Below, in pieces: positions 6,943 through 16,700 of a stretch of 64,000 nt of DNA. Both the position numbers and the translations under genes were made by a program. Within the stretch, counting starts at the first letter, position 1; each line of letters starts with the position of its first letter. The DNA lies in contig JAFDYT010000005.1 in the NCBI GenBank assembly GCA_018266055.1, positions 1 through 64,000 of the forward strand. Direction: 5' to 3'. The DNA comes from Bacteroidota bacterium (lineage in GTDB: Bacteria > Bacteroidota > Bacteroidia > Cytophagales > Cyclobacteriaceae). The notes under the pieces were generated by a model that was not told the DNA's origin, did no database searches, and was given only the letters and a program-made list of their open reading frames with translations.

Positions 6943-8970
6943 ATGAAGAAAATTCTGTTAGCACTGCTGCTTGTGTTGCCCTGTATGTATAGTCAGGCGC
7001 AAGATGTAAAAGCCAATTACGAAAAAGCCTTCGACGAACTGCATCAGATGCTGAAGGGAGAGATCACCCCCTCGTTTAAGCGCGCCGTGTTTGTGACGGA
7101 GAATGCATACGTAGACAACCTTTTGAGTTATGAAGACTTCTGCTTCCAAATTGATGCGTTGGTAAAGTTGACAAGATCAGTGGAGGCCATGGATGGATTG
7201 AAGTATGACCAATCAGATCGGAAACAGGTATTGTTGGCTGGAGCTATATTTAAGGTGATAAGAGACTCTTTGAAATTCAGTAGTACGGATAATAAAATCA
7301 GTTTTATTAAAGTCCCATTCACTTATGATAAAGATGACTTTTGGGGCGGTGCCGATTGGACTAAAATGTTTGTGACCAAACTTTTGTATGAACAAACTGG
7401 CAATTGCCATAGTTTACCGGCGCTATATAAAATTATAGCAGATGAAATTGGCGTAAAGACATGGCTTGCTATTGCACCTAACCACACTTACATCAAGCAA
7501 TGGAATGATAAGACGGGATGGTACAATACCGAATTGACAACAGGAAGTTTCCCCACTGACGCTGAATTAAAATACAACAGCTATATAAAAAATGAAGCTA
7601 TTATTTCAGGTGTCTATATGGACACCTTGTCAACTAAAGAAATAATTTCATATGCAATCACCGACCTTGCTCAGGGATATTTGCGAAAACTGGATTACAA
7701 GGATACGACAACACCACTTCAATGGCTTGAAACTGCTTTGACCTATTACCCGGATTACCCTAATGCAATGATAATGCGGGCCGAATTGATGAAGAAGGAG
7801 TATGAAAGATTAATGGAAAATAAACACGTTGGTCGTTTCAGTGAGTTATGGAATGACAAAGATTCAAAAGACAAATTTGAAAAACTGGAGCAGGCATACA
7901 CACAAGTGCATGAAATAGGGTATCGAAGAATGCCAAAGCAAATGTATCTGAATTGGCTGTATCGTATTCGACAAGACACTACCCGTAAACCGTATAAGTT
8001 TGCTTCACCACAGCCTTTTGCGCAGTACAATTATCAGGTTAAAATGATGACGGCCGGAGAGGGAGATAATTATGAGTTTTTTGATCAGGAAAATACAGTA
8101 CGGATTGGGACAGTTGAATTAGACCGCCGTAACAATAAAATTGTTAGATTTATTAAGCCCGAGGGAGATGATATGCCTGATGAAATAATTAGTAGAATGT
8201 ATGATCCGGCGGTGGGAAGATTTTGGGAAGTTGATCCGAAATCAGAGAAGAGAAATTGGGTTAATCCCTACAATTTTGTTCAAAATAATCCAATCAACCG
8301 AGTTGATCCAAGTGGGTTAACAGATTATGCACTAAACAGGACCACGGGTCAGATAACTCAAGTTGGCGACAAAAACAATGACCCGGACAGAATTTTAAGG
8401 ACAGACAAGAAGGGAAACGTAATGAAGAAAGGAGAAGGTTTTTTGGGGTTCTTGGTTAGCAAAGCGCATCGGGGCGAAGCGAAAGTTGCTATTGCTGGAA
8501 TTGAGAAAGGAATTTTAAGTAATGGTGCAAATTTTATGAATAATCATAACACCATTGCTGTGGGCGGTAAAGGGCAACCAACTCTACAGGGTGTAAGAGA
8601 TTTCGCTTTAAAATTATCGAATTATGTAGATAAGGAGATGGGTGGATTTTATCTCTCAAACAAAGGAGAGAGCTCAACGAGTTTTGTCCATTTTAGTCCT
8701 TATAAGGACAACGATGCTCAGAATGCACATTCAACTTTACGATTGGATTTATCTAGACCTGATTTACTTGGAAATGTTAACCCAACACATGACTGGCACA
8801 CGCATCTATCACGATTTGGAGACTCTGACAGAATGCAACCTTCCTCAATCGGGCCGTCTGGAGGCGATGAAGGTTATAAAAGTCGGCAGTCGGTACACAA
8901 CCCTTCGTTGAGATTTATTATTATTACAAATCGACCAAATGAGTCAAATGCTTCGGAGATACCATACTAA
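6943..8970 (+). CDS. transglutaminase-like / Rhs core / JAB-like toxin fusion
   Basis: The chosen ATG at 6943 gives a clean signal peptide (MKKILLALLLVLPC...QAQ) and 675 residues; a longer frame from 6691 only overlaps the upstream gene. Residues 20-300 repeat the transglutaminase-like module, with Cys155 in QTGNCHSLPALYK and His181 in PNHTYIK. Residues 418-459 form an Rhs-associated core (MYDPAVGRFWEVDP ... NPINRVDPSGL). The C-terminal 215 residues resemble the JAB-like toxin family: HTH at 619-621 and SGGD at 639-642 fit a JAMM metal site (HxH...SxxD). Such Rhs-core plus variable-domain layouts mark polymorphic toxins. The short core and the transglutaminase-like lead are unusual. Confidence 0.75.
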   Translation: MKKILLALLLVLPCMYSQAQDVKANYEKAFDELHQMLKGEITPSFKRAVFVTENAYVDNLLSYEDFCFQIDALVKLTRSVEAMDGLKYDQSDRKQVLLAGAIFKVIRDSLKFSSTDNKISFIKVPFTYDKDDFWGGADWTKMFVTKLLYEQTGNCHSLPALYKIIADEIGVKTWLAIAPNHTYIKQWNDKTGWYNTELTTGSFPTDAELKYNSYIKNEAIISGVYMDTLSTKEIISYAITDLAQGYLRKLDYKDTTTPLQWLETALTYYPDYPNAMIMRAELMKKEYERLMENKHVGRFSELWNDKDSKDKFEKLEQAYTQVHEIGYRRMPKQMYLNWLYRIRQDTTRKPYKFASPQPFAQYNYQVKMMTAGEGDNYEFFDQENTVRIGTVELDRRNNKIVRFIKPEGDDMPDEIISRMYDPAVGRFWEVDPKSEKRNWVNPYNFVQNNPINRVDPSGLTDYALNRTTGQITQVGDKNNDPDRILRTDKKGNVMKKGEGFLGFLVSKAHRGEAKVAIAGIEKGILSNGANFMNNHNTIAVGGKGQPTLQGVRDFALKLSNYVDKEMGGFYLSNKGESSTSFVHFSPYKDNDAQNAHSTLRLDLSRPDLLGNVNPTHDWHTHLSRFGDSDRMQPSSIGPSGGDEGYKSRQSVHNPSLRFIIITNRPNESNASEIPY

Positions 8971-8997
8971 TTTTAATATTTCCTAAAGAAAAAAGAA

Positions 8998-9441
8998 ATG
9001 AGATCATTGGTTTTGCTACTACTGCTGCTGCTAACAGCCAACTTACCTTCCTTTTGTCAAAGTCATACAATTTCGGTACGGATAATAGATGAATTTGATC
9101 TAATGCCAATACCGGGAGTTAAAATTGAGATTGATACTGTTCAACTCGGCTTTACGGATAAAGACGGTTTTTTCGATGGTATACTTCCTTTAGGGAAGAA
9201 TGAACTTACAATGAGTTTTCTTGGCATGGAAACTACAAAAATAAAAATCCCTGAAGATTGCGGAAGACTAGAAGTTGTAATGATGGCGGATATGATATAT
9301 GATTATATCACAACTCGTAAAATTAATAAGAAGCGTGAAAAAAGATTTAAGGCACTGCCAGGTAAACATCGAGCTGCATATGAAAAAGGACTTTTTAGGT
9401 CTAAGGCTCCCTGCTTTAATTATACCTTTGTCGTTTTCTAA
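8998..9441 (+). CDS. small secreted CarboxypepD_reg-like protein
   Basis: The 147-residue product has a leucine-rich signal peptide (to about residue 22) followed by a carboxypeptidase-regulatory-like beta-sandwich (VRIIDEFDLMPIPGVKIEID ... GFTDKDGFFDGILPLG, about 25-95). It ends in a short basic helical tail. It starts 27 nt after the toxin-type gene and is probably co-transcribed. The position is that of an immunity or delivery partner, but nothing in the sequence proves either; the same fold is a common structural module in Bacteroidota. Confidence 0.6.
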   Translation: MRSLVLLLLLLLTANLPSFCQSHTISVRIIDEFDLMPIPGVKIEIDTVQLGFTDKDGFFDGILPLGKNELTMSFLGMETTKIKIPEDCGRLEVVMMADMIYDYITTRKINKKREKRFKALPGKHRAAYEKGLFRSKAPCFNYTFVVF

Positions 9442-9504
9442 CAATTGCTAAGTGAAATAATGTTATAGTGGGATGTAGGCGGCAACCACAGAAATAGATG
9501 AATA

Positions 9505-10203
9505 ATGATATATAGAATTTTAGTTATTGGCCTACTGATAACTTTGTTTTCATGCGGAAGTATGATTACAGAGAATGAAAGCAAGGCAATTGACGAAGTG
9601 CTTGATTTCTTTGGAGGATTCTGCAAGTATTCAATTGGTGCGTCGGCATCAACCGAGGAAGGAAGTAAGAAATACTTTGAGCTGGAACTAAGCCAAAGCA
9701 AGGCGTTGGAAAAGTACAAGAATAGCAAAGAAATAGTCACCTCTAAACTATGCTATATCTTTTTTAATAAACTGAGCGACGAGGAGAAGCAAAATTATAC
9801 GCACATTCGGGGAACTCTACTTTATGATAATGGTGAGAAATTCAGTCACGATTATTCAATAAAGGAGTTGGAGCTGGTGAAAAGTAAAATGGCTATTGTT
9901 GACAAGGTGGTATCGTTAATTAAGAATAAAAACTTCAAGGAATTGAAAGGCATGCTAAACGATCAGTCTACCTTAAGATATGACAAGAATGAATTGCTGA
10001 CCAATATTGAAAAACTGGATCCTGAATTTGGTAATGTCACGGAGTATCGACTTTTCGGTTTTAGATTATCTAATGCTGGGAACAACCAAGTACTGAAAAT
10101 TTATGGAGTAGTACTGCGCGACAAGAGCAATCATGAATTAAGTATTTACCTTGATCCGAATGCAAAAAATGATGAAATTCTTAAATTGGATTATCAACTG
10201 TAG
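9505..10203 (+). CDS. hypothetical lipoprotein
   Basis: A 232-residue protein with a lipobox (LITLFSC, Cys17), so probably lipid-anchored to the cell envelope. The body is mixed alpha/beta, rich in Lys and Glu, with a segment from about 120 to 225 reminiscent of DUF3887/NTF2-like folds (weak). I recognise no family. It follows the small secreted protein by 63 nt on the same strand and could belong to the toxin-type locus, possibly as a protective lipoprotein (inference). Confidence 0.55.
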   Translation: MIYRILVIGLLITLFSCGSMITENESKAIDEVLDFFGGFCKYSIGASASTEEGSKKYFELELSQSKALEKYKNSKEIVTSKLCYIFFNKLSDEEKQNYTHIRGTLLYDNGEKFSHDYSIKELELVKSKMAIVDKVVSLIKNKNFKELKGMLNDQSTLRYDKNELLTNIEKLDPEFGNVTEYRLFGFRLSNAGNNQVLKIYGVVLRDKSNHELSIYLDPNAKNDEILKLDYQL

Positions 10204-10286
10204 TAGCCTGAGTTATCTTGTCATTTAAGGAAATGATAAGACATTGAAAAGACTATTTGTATTTGCGAACTTTGTTTCAAAAAAAT

Positions 10287-11726
10287 ATGCGCATATTTTT
10301 TATAATAGGTCTCGTGCTGCTTGCCAATATAGTGTTGGCTCAGGGTGGATATAAAATCGACTTTAAAGTAAAAGGATGGAAAGATTCTTCTGTTTACCTG
10401 GGGCATCCGTATGGCGAATCCAACCTGATCAAAGATACCGCGCAGGTAGCAGCCGACGGCTCATTCAGTTTTCAGGGAAAGGAATTGCTGCCGCAGGGCA
10501 TTTATTTTCTGGCCAGAAAACACGGCACTTCAAACGTGAAGATCCTCGATTTTGTAGTAGGCGACGATCAGCGCTTTTCTTTGCAAGCAAGCGGCCCCGA
10601 TTATATTTCTTCTATGACAGTGAAGGGTGACGACGACAACGCACTTTTTTTCAAAAACTTCAGATATACTATTGATAAGAAAAAAGAGGTTGATCCGTTG
10701 ATCAGCGTGTTGAAAGACAGCGCCTCATCGGCCGATAACAAAAAGGCAGCGCGTGAAGCGCTTACAAAAATTAACACCGACGTAATTGACTATCAAAAAA
10801 GACTGGTTGCAACCTATCCCAAAACAATTACTGCACGGGTGATCAAATCGCAAATACCCATCGTAGCTCCGCAGCCTCCCATAAAAGCAAATGGTAACAC
10901 GTTTCAACTGACATATTATCGCCAGCATTTCTTTGACAATTTTGATTTGTCGGACGATGCGCTGATTCGTGTTCCGGAATCAGGGTATCAGAAAAAACTG
11001 AAAGAGTATTTTGATAGGCTATTTATTCAGCAGCCTGACTCGATCACCAGGGCGATTGAGTTTGTAGTCAATAAAGCCAAAGGCAACAGAGAAACGTATA
11101 AGTACGCCGTTTGGAGTTGCATGACCATGTACTGGCAGCCTGAAATCATGGGGCTTGATGAAGTGGTAGTCAACCTTTACGACACGTATTTCAAAACCGG
11201 CGAGATGGATTTTTGGGTTGATGCAAGGACCAAAGAAAACGTGCGTGAGTACGCCGATAAAATACGAAGCAGCATGATTGGTAGAAGAGGGGCGAACCTC
11301 ATTATGCAGGATGCGAATCTTCAGCCGCGATCATTGTACGACATCAAATCAAAGTACACGATCTTATTTATCTTCAAACCCGATTGTGGTCATTGTCGTG
11401 AAGAAACGCCTAAGCTGGTTGACTTCTATTTAAAGAACAAAACCAAATATGATCTGGAAGTGTTTGCCGTGGCTACGGATACGTCAATGCAGTCGTTGAG
11501 GAACTTCATTAAAGAATTTAAAACGCCATGGATTACCGTCGATGGTCCGAGGTCTTACATTAAGACTCATTTTATGAGCCTCTACCATGCTGACACAACA
11601 CCTACTATTTACGTGCTTGACGATAAAAAAATAATTATCGCCAAACGACTACCTGTTAAACAACTGGACGATTTCCTTTCTCATCAGGAGAAAATAAAAG
11701 AATATAAAAAGAAGTCTTCAAAGTGA
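10287..11726 (+). CDS. TlpA-like thioredoxin-fold protein (DUF4369/DUF5106 type)
   Basis: The ATG at 10287 is preferred over an upstream TTG at 10257 because it starts the signal peptide (MRIFFIIGLVLLANIVLAQ). Residues 20-110 are a DUF4369-like beta domain, residues 130-330 a helical DUF5106-like middle, and residues 350-479 a thioredoxin fold with the redox motif CGHC (Cys367, Cys370) and a cis-Pro region (TTPTIYVL). This architecture is common in Bacteroidota periplasmic thiol-disulfide oxidoreductases linked to the envelope. It converges with the caspase operon with a 47-nt gap. The substrate is unknown. Confidence 0.8.
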   Translation: MRIFFIIGLVLLANIVLAQGGYKIDFKVKGWKDSSVYLGHPYGESNLIKDTAQVAADGSFSFQGKELLPQGIYFLARKHGTSNVKILDFVVGDDQRFSLQASGPDYISSMTVKGDDDNALFFKNFRYTIDKKKEVDPLISVLKDSASSADNKKAAREALTKINTDVIDYQKRLVATYPKTITARVIKSQIPIVAPQPPIKANGNTFQLTYYRQHFFDNFDLSDDALIRVPESGYQKKLKEYFDRLFIQQPDSITRAIEFVVNKAKGNRETYKYAVWSCMTMYWQPEIMGLDEVVVNLYDTYFKTGEMDFWVDARTKENVREYADKIRSSMIGRRGANLIMQDANLQPRSLYDIKSKYTILFIFKPDCGHCREETPKLVDFYLKNKTKYDLEVFAVATDTSMQSLRNFIKEFKTPWITVDGPRSYIKTHFMSLYHADTTPTIYVLDDKKIIIAKRLPVKQLDDFLSHQEKIKEYKKKSSK

Positions 11727-11773
11727 ATTCAGGAAATGCCACGAATCTTTAACAGTGCGTAAAAAACTACTGT

Positions 11774-12994
11774 TCAGTTTCCGCTGACCACAAAAATAAA
11801 ATCACTTCCTATTTGATCAGAACCAAACTTGCCGTATTGAGGAGCTGTCTTCAGCATCTCTACGTACGTCATCACTTCGGAGGTTGAGAGAATACCATCA
11901 CCGCCCATTCCCTTTTCAAGGGCTTCAATGAAACGACTGGCAAAAGGAGAATGTCGTCCGACAATGCCATCAGAAACATATTCTTTACCGCCGCTGGTTA
12001 AATATTTTCTGGTTTTGAATTTCAGTTTGCGCATAATGATTTCTGATTGCGAGGGTGATTTGTACGTATCATCATCCTCCATGGCTCTTGCCCCGGCATT
12101 TTCGTCAAAGGTTCCACCGAAGCATACGTCCATCACCAGCAAAATATGTTGACAAGGATTATTGTTAATGGTGGAGCGCAATACGCTATGACGCAAATAC
12201 GAATTGCGACCCGGATCGTCGGGCAATGACTCGCGGGTAACAACAAATCCTTCTTTGAACGTTTCATCGTAAAAACCGTGACCAGCAAAGAACACAAAAA
12301 GCTGATCCAGTTCTCCGTATTTTTTTTCTGCGTATTCTCTGAGCTTGTCCAGCACTTGCGATTGTGACGGGTTCTCTACTACCTCTGTGTTAAATCCATA
12401 CGTCTTTTTGAGATCGTCGGCGATGGTGCGTGCATCAAAGATCGGGTTGACCAGGGCTTTCCAATTGTCGTATTTATCCGTGGCAAAAATCAACGCATAA
12501 TCTTTCCTGCCTAACTTGGCGGCATCGGCCAGCGCAGTTGACCCTACGTGAATCTGACGGGTGGATATTGCGGTTACTCCATCGCGGTTAATTGCTACAA
12601 CTTCCAGTTCGTTGACTCCATCCGGCAGACTTAAATTCTTTGTAGCGTTGACCTTAAGTTGCTTGTCGTCTGATACCGGAAGAGATAGAGAAGCTTGCGT
12701 CAACCCCGTGGCCTTATCCTTGATGTTCACCTGTACTGTTTTAATGGGTGTTTTGCATTCCACGGTTATCTCAAAGGCAAGCTTGCCCTCCTTTAGAAAC
12801 ACGGTTTCATTGAGCGGAGATTGCCAGGTGATGCGTGGCAAAGACGAAGACAACGAGCTCTTGGGATCGGAGTAGTTGAGCACCATCGAATTAGAGCGGG
12901 CACTGAAATTTTGCGAAAAAGATAAAATCGGGCAAAGACAGACCACGAAGAGAAAAATATTTTTCATGAAGGAAATGTTAGTTTTTGAAATCAT
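11774..12994 (-). CDS. secreted caspase-family (C14-like) protease
   Basis: The 406-residue product has an N-terminal signal sequence (a second possible start at 12967 gives MKNIFLFVVCLCPILSFSQ), an Ig/bacterial-cadherin-like beta region (about 55-150) and a caspase fold (about 163-400). The catalytic dyad is visible: His239 in LFVFFAGHGFYDE and Cys291 in LLVMDVCFGGTFD. Its ATG lies 1 nt from the stop of the Kre9-like gene, so translation is probably coupled. Bacterial C14 proteases cleave after basic residues in characterised cases; the target here is unknown. Export of a caspase-fold enzyme together with a T9SS surface protein is the notable point. Confidence 0.85.
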   Translation of the reverse strand: MISKTNISFMKNIFLFVVCLCPILSFSQNFSARSNSMVLNYSDPKSSLSSSLPRITWQSPLNETVFLKEGKLAFEITVECKTPIKTVQVNIKDKATGLTQASLSLPVSDDKQLKVNATKNLSLPDGVNELEVVAINRDGVTAISTRQIHVGSTALADAAKLGRKDYALIFATDKYDNWKALVNPIFDARTIADDLKKTYGFNTEVVENPSQSQVLDKLREYAEKKYGELDQLFVFFAGHGFYDETFKEGFVVTRESLPDDPGRNSYLRHSVLRSTINNNPCQHILLVMDVCFGGTFDENAGARAMEDDDTYKSPSQSEIIMRKLKFKTRKYLTSGGKEYVSDGIVGRHSPFASRFIEALEKGMGGDGILSTSEVMTYVEMLKTAPQYGKFGSDQIGSDFIFVVSGN

Positions 12995-12995
12995 A

Positions 12996-13748
12996 TTATT
13001 TCGGTGATACAGGATCGGGATACGGTGTTGCTCCGGATGATTTGTCGCTGGCCGGCATGACGAACTTGACTACCGCAGCGATGGCAAGTACACCTCCTGC
13101 TTTCACGAATAAAGGAATTTTTCTTTTTACAGTAAACCCTGGCGAGTACACCACATCGTTTCGGTCTTTTGCGTTGGTGAACTTTAATCTGTAGTTGCTG
13201 CCCTTCTTCACGTTTCCTTCCAGGTACCAATCGAACTTACCCACGTTAGCTACATTATTCTCACCCCATATTCTTTCTCCGGCTTCGTTGAACAATTCAA
13301 TATTGAGTTGGCCGCTAAGATTTCCGGAGGTCCAGTTAAGCGGATAGTTTTTTCCTCTTTTAAACTCCTGACCTTCTTTGAAATCTTTCAACTTTACAAA
13401 GGGCACGTACACTCTTCCTCGTATTTCCAGTGAGAGTGTGCCGCTGTATGCACCTAACTCTTGGGTAACGTCCCACACCATCTTTTTGTCAAACCCAGCG
13501 GTCACTTCTGATCCATAGTCGCCGCTTACGCGTGTTAAAGGTGTGGTGAAATTATCCTGAGAGGAATACAGTTGCACCAGAAATTGCCGCGTGCTATTGG
13601 CGCCATCGTCAAGGTTATAATGAACAACAATGTTTCGGCCGGCAAATTCGATGAAGTCAATGTCGATGGTCTGCGCGTTCGCATCCGCGATGATGGCGCA
13701 CAAAAAGAGCGCGGCGATAGTTGCCGTGTGAAGAAATTTCTTTGTCAT
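12996..13748 (-). CDS. secreted Kre9/KNH-like beta-domain protein with C-terminal membrane helix
   Basis: The 250-residue protein has a signal peptide (to about residue 26), a first beta domain (27-115) and a second beta domain (about 120-205: FKEGQEFKRGKNYPLNWTSG ... GKFDWYLEGNVKKGSNYRLKF) that resembles the Kre9/KNH N-terminal Ig-like family. A hydrophobic helix follows (about 211-231), then a short Pro/Ser tail. It overlaps the giant gene upstream by 4 nt and abuts the caspase gene. It probably anchors or presents partners at the envelope (inference). Confidence 0.65.
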   Translation of the reverse strand: MTKKFLHTATIAALFLCAIIADANAQTIDIDFIEFAGRNIVVHYNLDDGANSTRQFLVQLYSSQDNFTTPLTRVSGDYGSEVTAGFDKKMVWDVTQELGAYSGTLSLEIRGRVYVPFVKLKDFKEGQEFKRGKNYPLNWTSGNLSGQLNIELFNEAGERIWGENNVANVGKFDWYLEGNVKKGSNYRLKFTNAKDRNDVVYSPGFTVKRKIPLFVKAGGVLAIAAVVKFVMPASDKSSGATPYPDPVSPK

Positions 13749-16700
13749 GGTTTAACAAGTTTGCCGGTGAATGTTTGTTGAGCAGTGTCAGAGCTGATCG
13801 ATAATTTGTAGATGTACATGCCCGGGGCCAACGTTTCGCTCAACGCAAGGTCAAGGTGATGCATGCCCGCGGGGAACTTCTCCTGCACAGCACCAAGCGA
13901 CTCACCTTGCAACGAGTACAGCTGCAGCTGCGCTACGTATTCGCTGCTTGTGTCTGGCAAGCCAAACGCGATGGTGCACTTCGAGTCGCTGTTCAAAGGG
14001 TTCGGCCATGGGCTGGTAGCCACAATCTCAGAAACAGAAATGCGTGCGTGTGCATCCGAGCCAAACACAATACGGAACCGACTCTTCGGAGTGAGGCGGA
14101 ACGAATAGGAAGAAGTAGCCCGCATGTCGATCACCATCAGGTTCTCTTCGTCAAAGAGCAACACCTCCTGGCCGGGATTTGTGCGGATGGCATCGCTCCA
14201 ATCAAGTCGTGTGAGTGAACCCACGTTTCCTTTGGGAACAAATGTCCACGCATAGTGCTCTTTCGGCGGCACAACATCCAGGCTGTGATCGGTACTTTGC
14301 GGGGTGCCGTTCGCAAAAGCAAGTTCAGGAAACTGCTTCATCATGGGCGGATTGAAGTTGTCAAAGCGATCGTCGCCTACTTGTGCGTAAGGGTTCATGC
14401 CGAAACCACCCAGCTGATTCGTCACACCGTCTTGATGAATATACAGAAATACTTTCCAGGCTTCCTGCGTGAGGTCAGACGTAATGGAAGCGGTCCTTCC
14501 GCCGATGGACGTCTGACCACTGAAAGGAATGGTAATCACGATGTCGGTGGTTGACAAGTTTTTCACGAAGCCACCTTCAAAAGGCTTAAGAGTGGTATTG
14601 CCCGTGGCCTCCTTGATGCTCGTGCCATCGAAGAGATATAAGTTACTGAAGCTAGCCTTCGGATTAAGTTTTTGATTCAAAGCGATCACGTTGTCCCATG
14701 AAATTGTCGCCGGGTACGGGTTCCCTATTTGGTTCCATCCCGGCTTCAGCGTCATCTGAAAGAGATTCGTGCGCGAGTATTCCGGTGCAGGCACATTGTT
14801 GAGTTGTGGGGTTATCGGATTTCTGGTGATGATCCAATATCCTTTCCCCGGATCTATTGTCTTGAAGCTATTGCTTTTCCCATATTGATCGTAGCCGCCT
14901 TCACCGTTTTTCGACGCCGGATTCCACCACCACAAGCTTGCTTTTGTAAAGTCATTCCAGGGAACATTGCTGTAAACCGTGGTCACGTTATTGTCACTAA
15001 GTAGCTTATATGGAAACGATACAATTCGATAGCTCCCGGCATCATCTCCCGACGGCAACGGAGGAAGACTTATCGCAGTGGTATTTAACTTTATAAAAGA
15101 AGAAGCCGTGGTCGTCCTGTTCCCTGCACCGTCCACTGCTTTGACATAGTACTCCATTCCAAGTGAATCATACCACGACGTCTGAAGGATGACAGAATAA
15201 TTGCCACCAATTCCTCCGGGGCCTTGCATGGCCACACTATCAAATTGCTGCTTGGAAATACCCCGATAGAACAGTTTTACTAATGCAACGAGGACATTGT
15301 CTGACACATTCATATTCAGTAGCGGAGTATTGCCTTGGGTAATCGAAGTTGGGTTAGGTATTGCCGAAGGTAAAATCAACGGGGGAACATTGTCGCTCGT
15401 CTTCACTGATATAACTTCTGAATAAGCCGAAGACCCGGAGGAATTAATGGCACGAACCCGATAGAAATATTTGGTAAAAGGTGCCAGCCGGTCGATCAAA
15501 TAAGAAGAAGAGGAGACCGTAACATTATTTCCTCCGGAAATAAATGAATTAAAAAGACTGTCTGTTGATACATCCAGACTGTAGGACGAAGCACTGGAAA
15601 CAAGGGCCCAGTTTGCAGTAAAACTACTTTGAGTGATCAACGTTGCCGCCGAAGCAACAGGGGTTGACGGCAGTGTTGAAACACTTACCGAATTTGAATT
15701 GCCCGATGTCTGAACTCCATCCGACGACCTTATCCTGTATTGATAGGAAGTTCCTTCGGCAAGCCCACTCACCTGATACGACGTAACATTGCCAACATTT
15801 AAACTATTGTACCCCGAAACAAAAGTTGAAAAATTATCTGAAGACACGTCAAGATAATAAGTGGATGCACCCACGTTAGACCATGTCGCAGTAAAGTCAG
15901 ACTGGCCGATCGCAGCTGCGGAGGTTGCATTTGGAGTAACGATAAAATTGGAACTACTGCTGAAATTCTGCCCATTGTAACTTAATACGATTCGACCTAT
16001 TGACGCACTCTTAGGAATAGTTACGGTTATTGAGTTTGACGTTAGTGATGTAATCGGTGCAGAAACGCCATTGATAGAAGCTGTTAAAAACGTGTTAAGA
16101 TTCTGACCCTGTAGAGTGACCGTGCTCCCCACTGGTCCCGAAATTGGTGATGGGTTGCCAATCGCAGGAGCAAAGACCGAAACTATGCTCAAGCCTGAAG
16201 ACAAACGAAAGACAGGGAGGTAGGCATAACCATTGGAAAGAAAAATGGAATAAGGAGTATCAAGGAATGCGCCTCGTTGATTGTCGTATAGGTGAGTTTG
16301 ATGAATCGGACTGGCTGGGTTAGTTATATCAACTACCTCAATGCCATACAGTCCTGATAAAAATGCGTAATTGCCACTGACGGTCACTCCTGTTGGCCTA
16401 TCAATATCCGCTTCCAGATCGGTAATAGCACCAAGATGAGTAAGACCACTGGCAGGATTACTTACGTCGATAATTTCAAGCCCGCTTGTTCCTGCCGTAG
16501 TAGTGCCATTACTGGCTACGTAAGCAATGCCATTATTAACAAATACTGAAACTGGATTATTCAATTTTGGAGCCGCGTTTATTCCCCCGTCAGTTAATGT
16601 GGCAGCTATAAATGGAGCTGTTTTTGTTGTCAGGTTTATTGCCGTCAGCATATTGGCGCAAGTAATAAAGGCGTAGGGTGTACCGTCTTTCGACGTTGTG

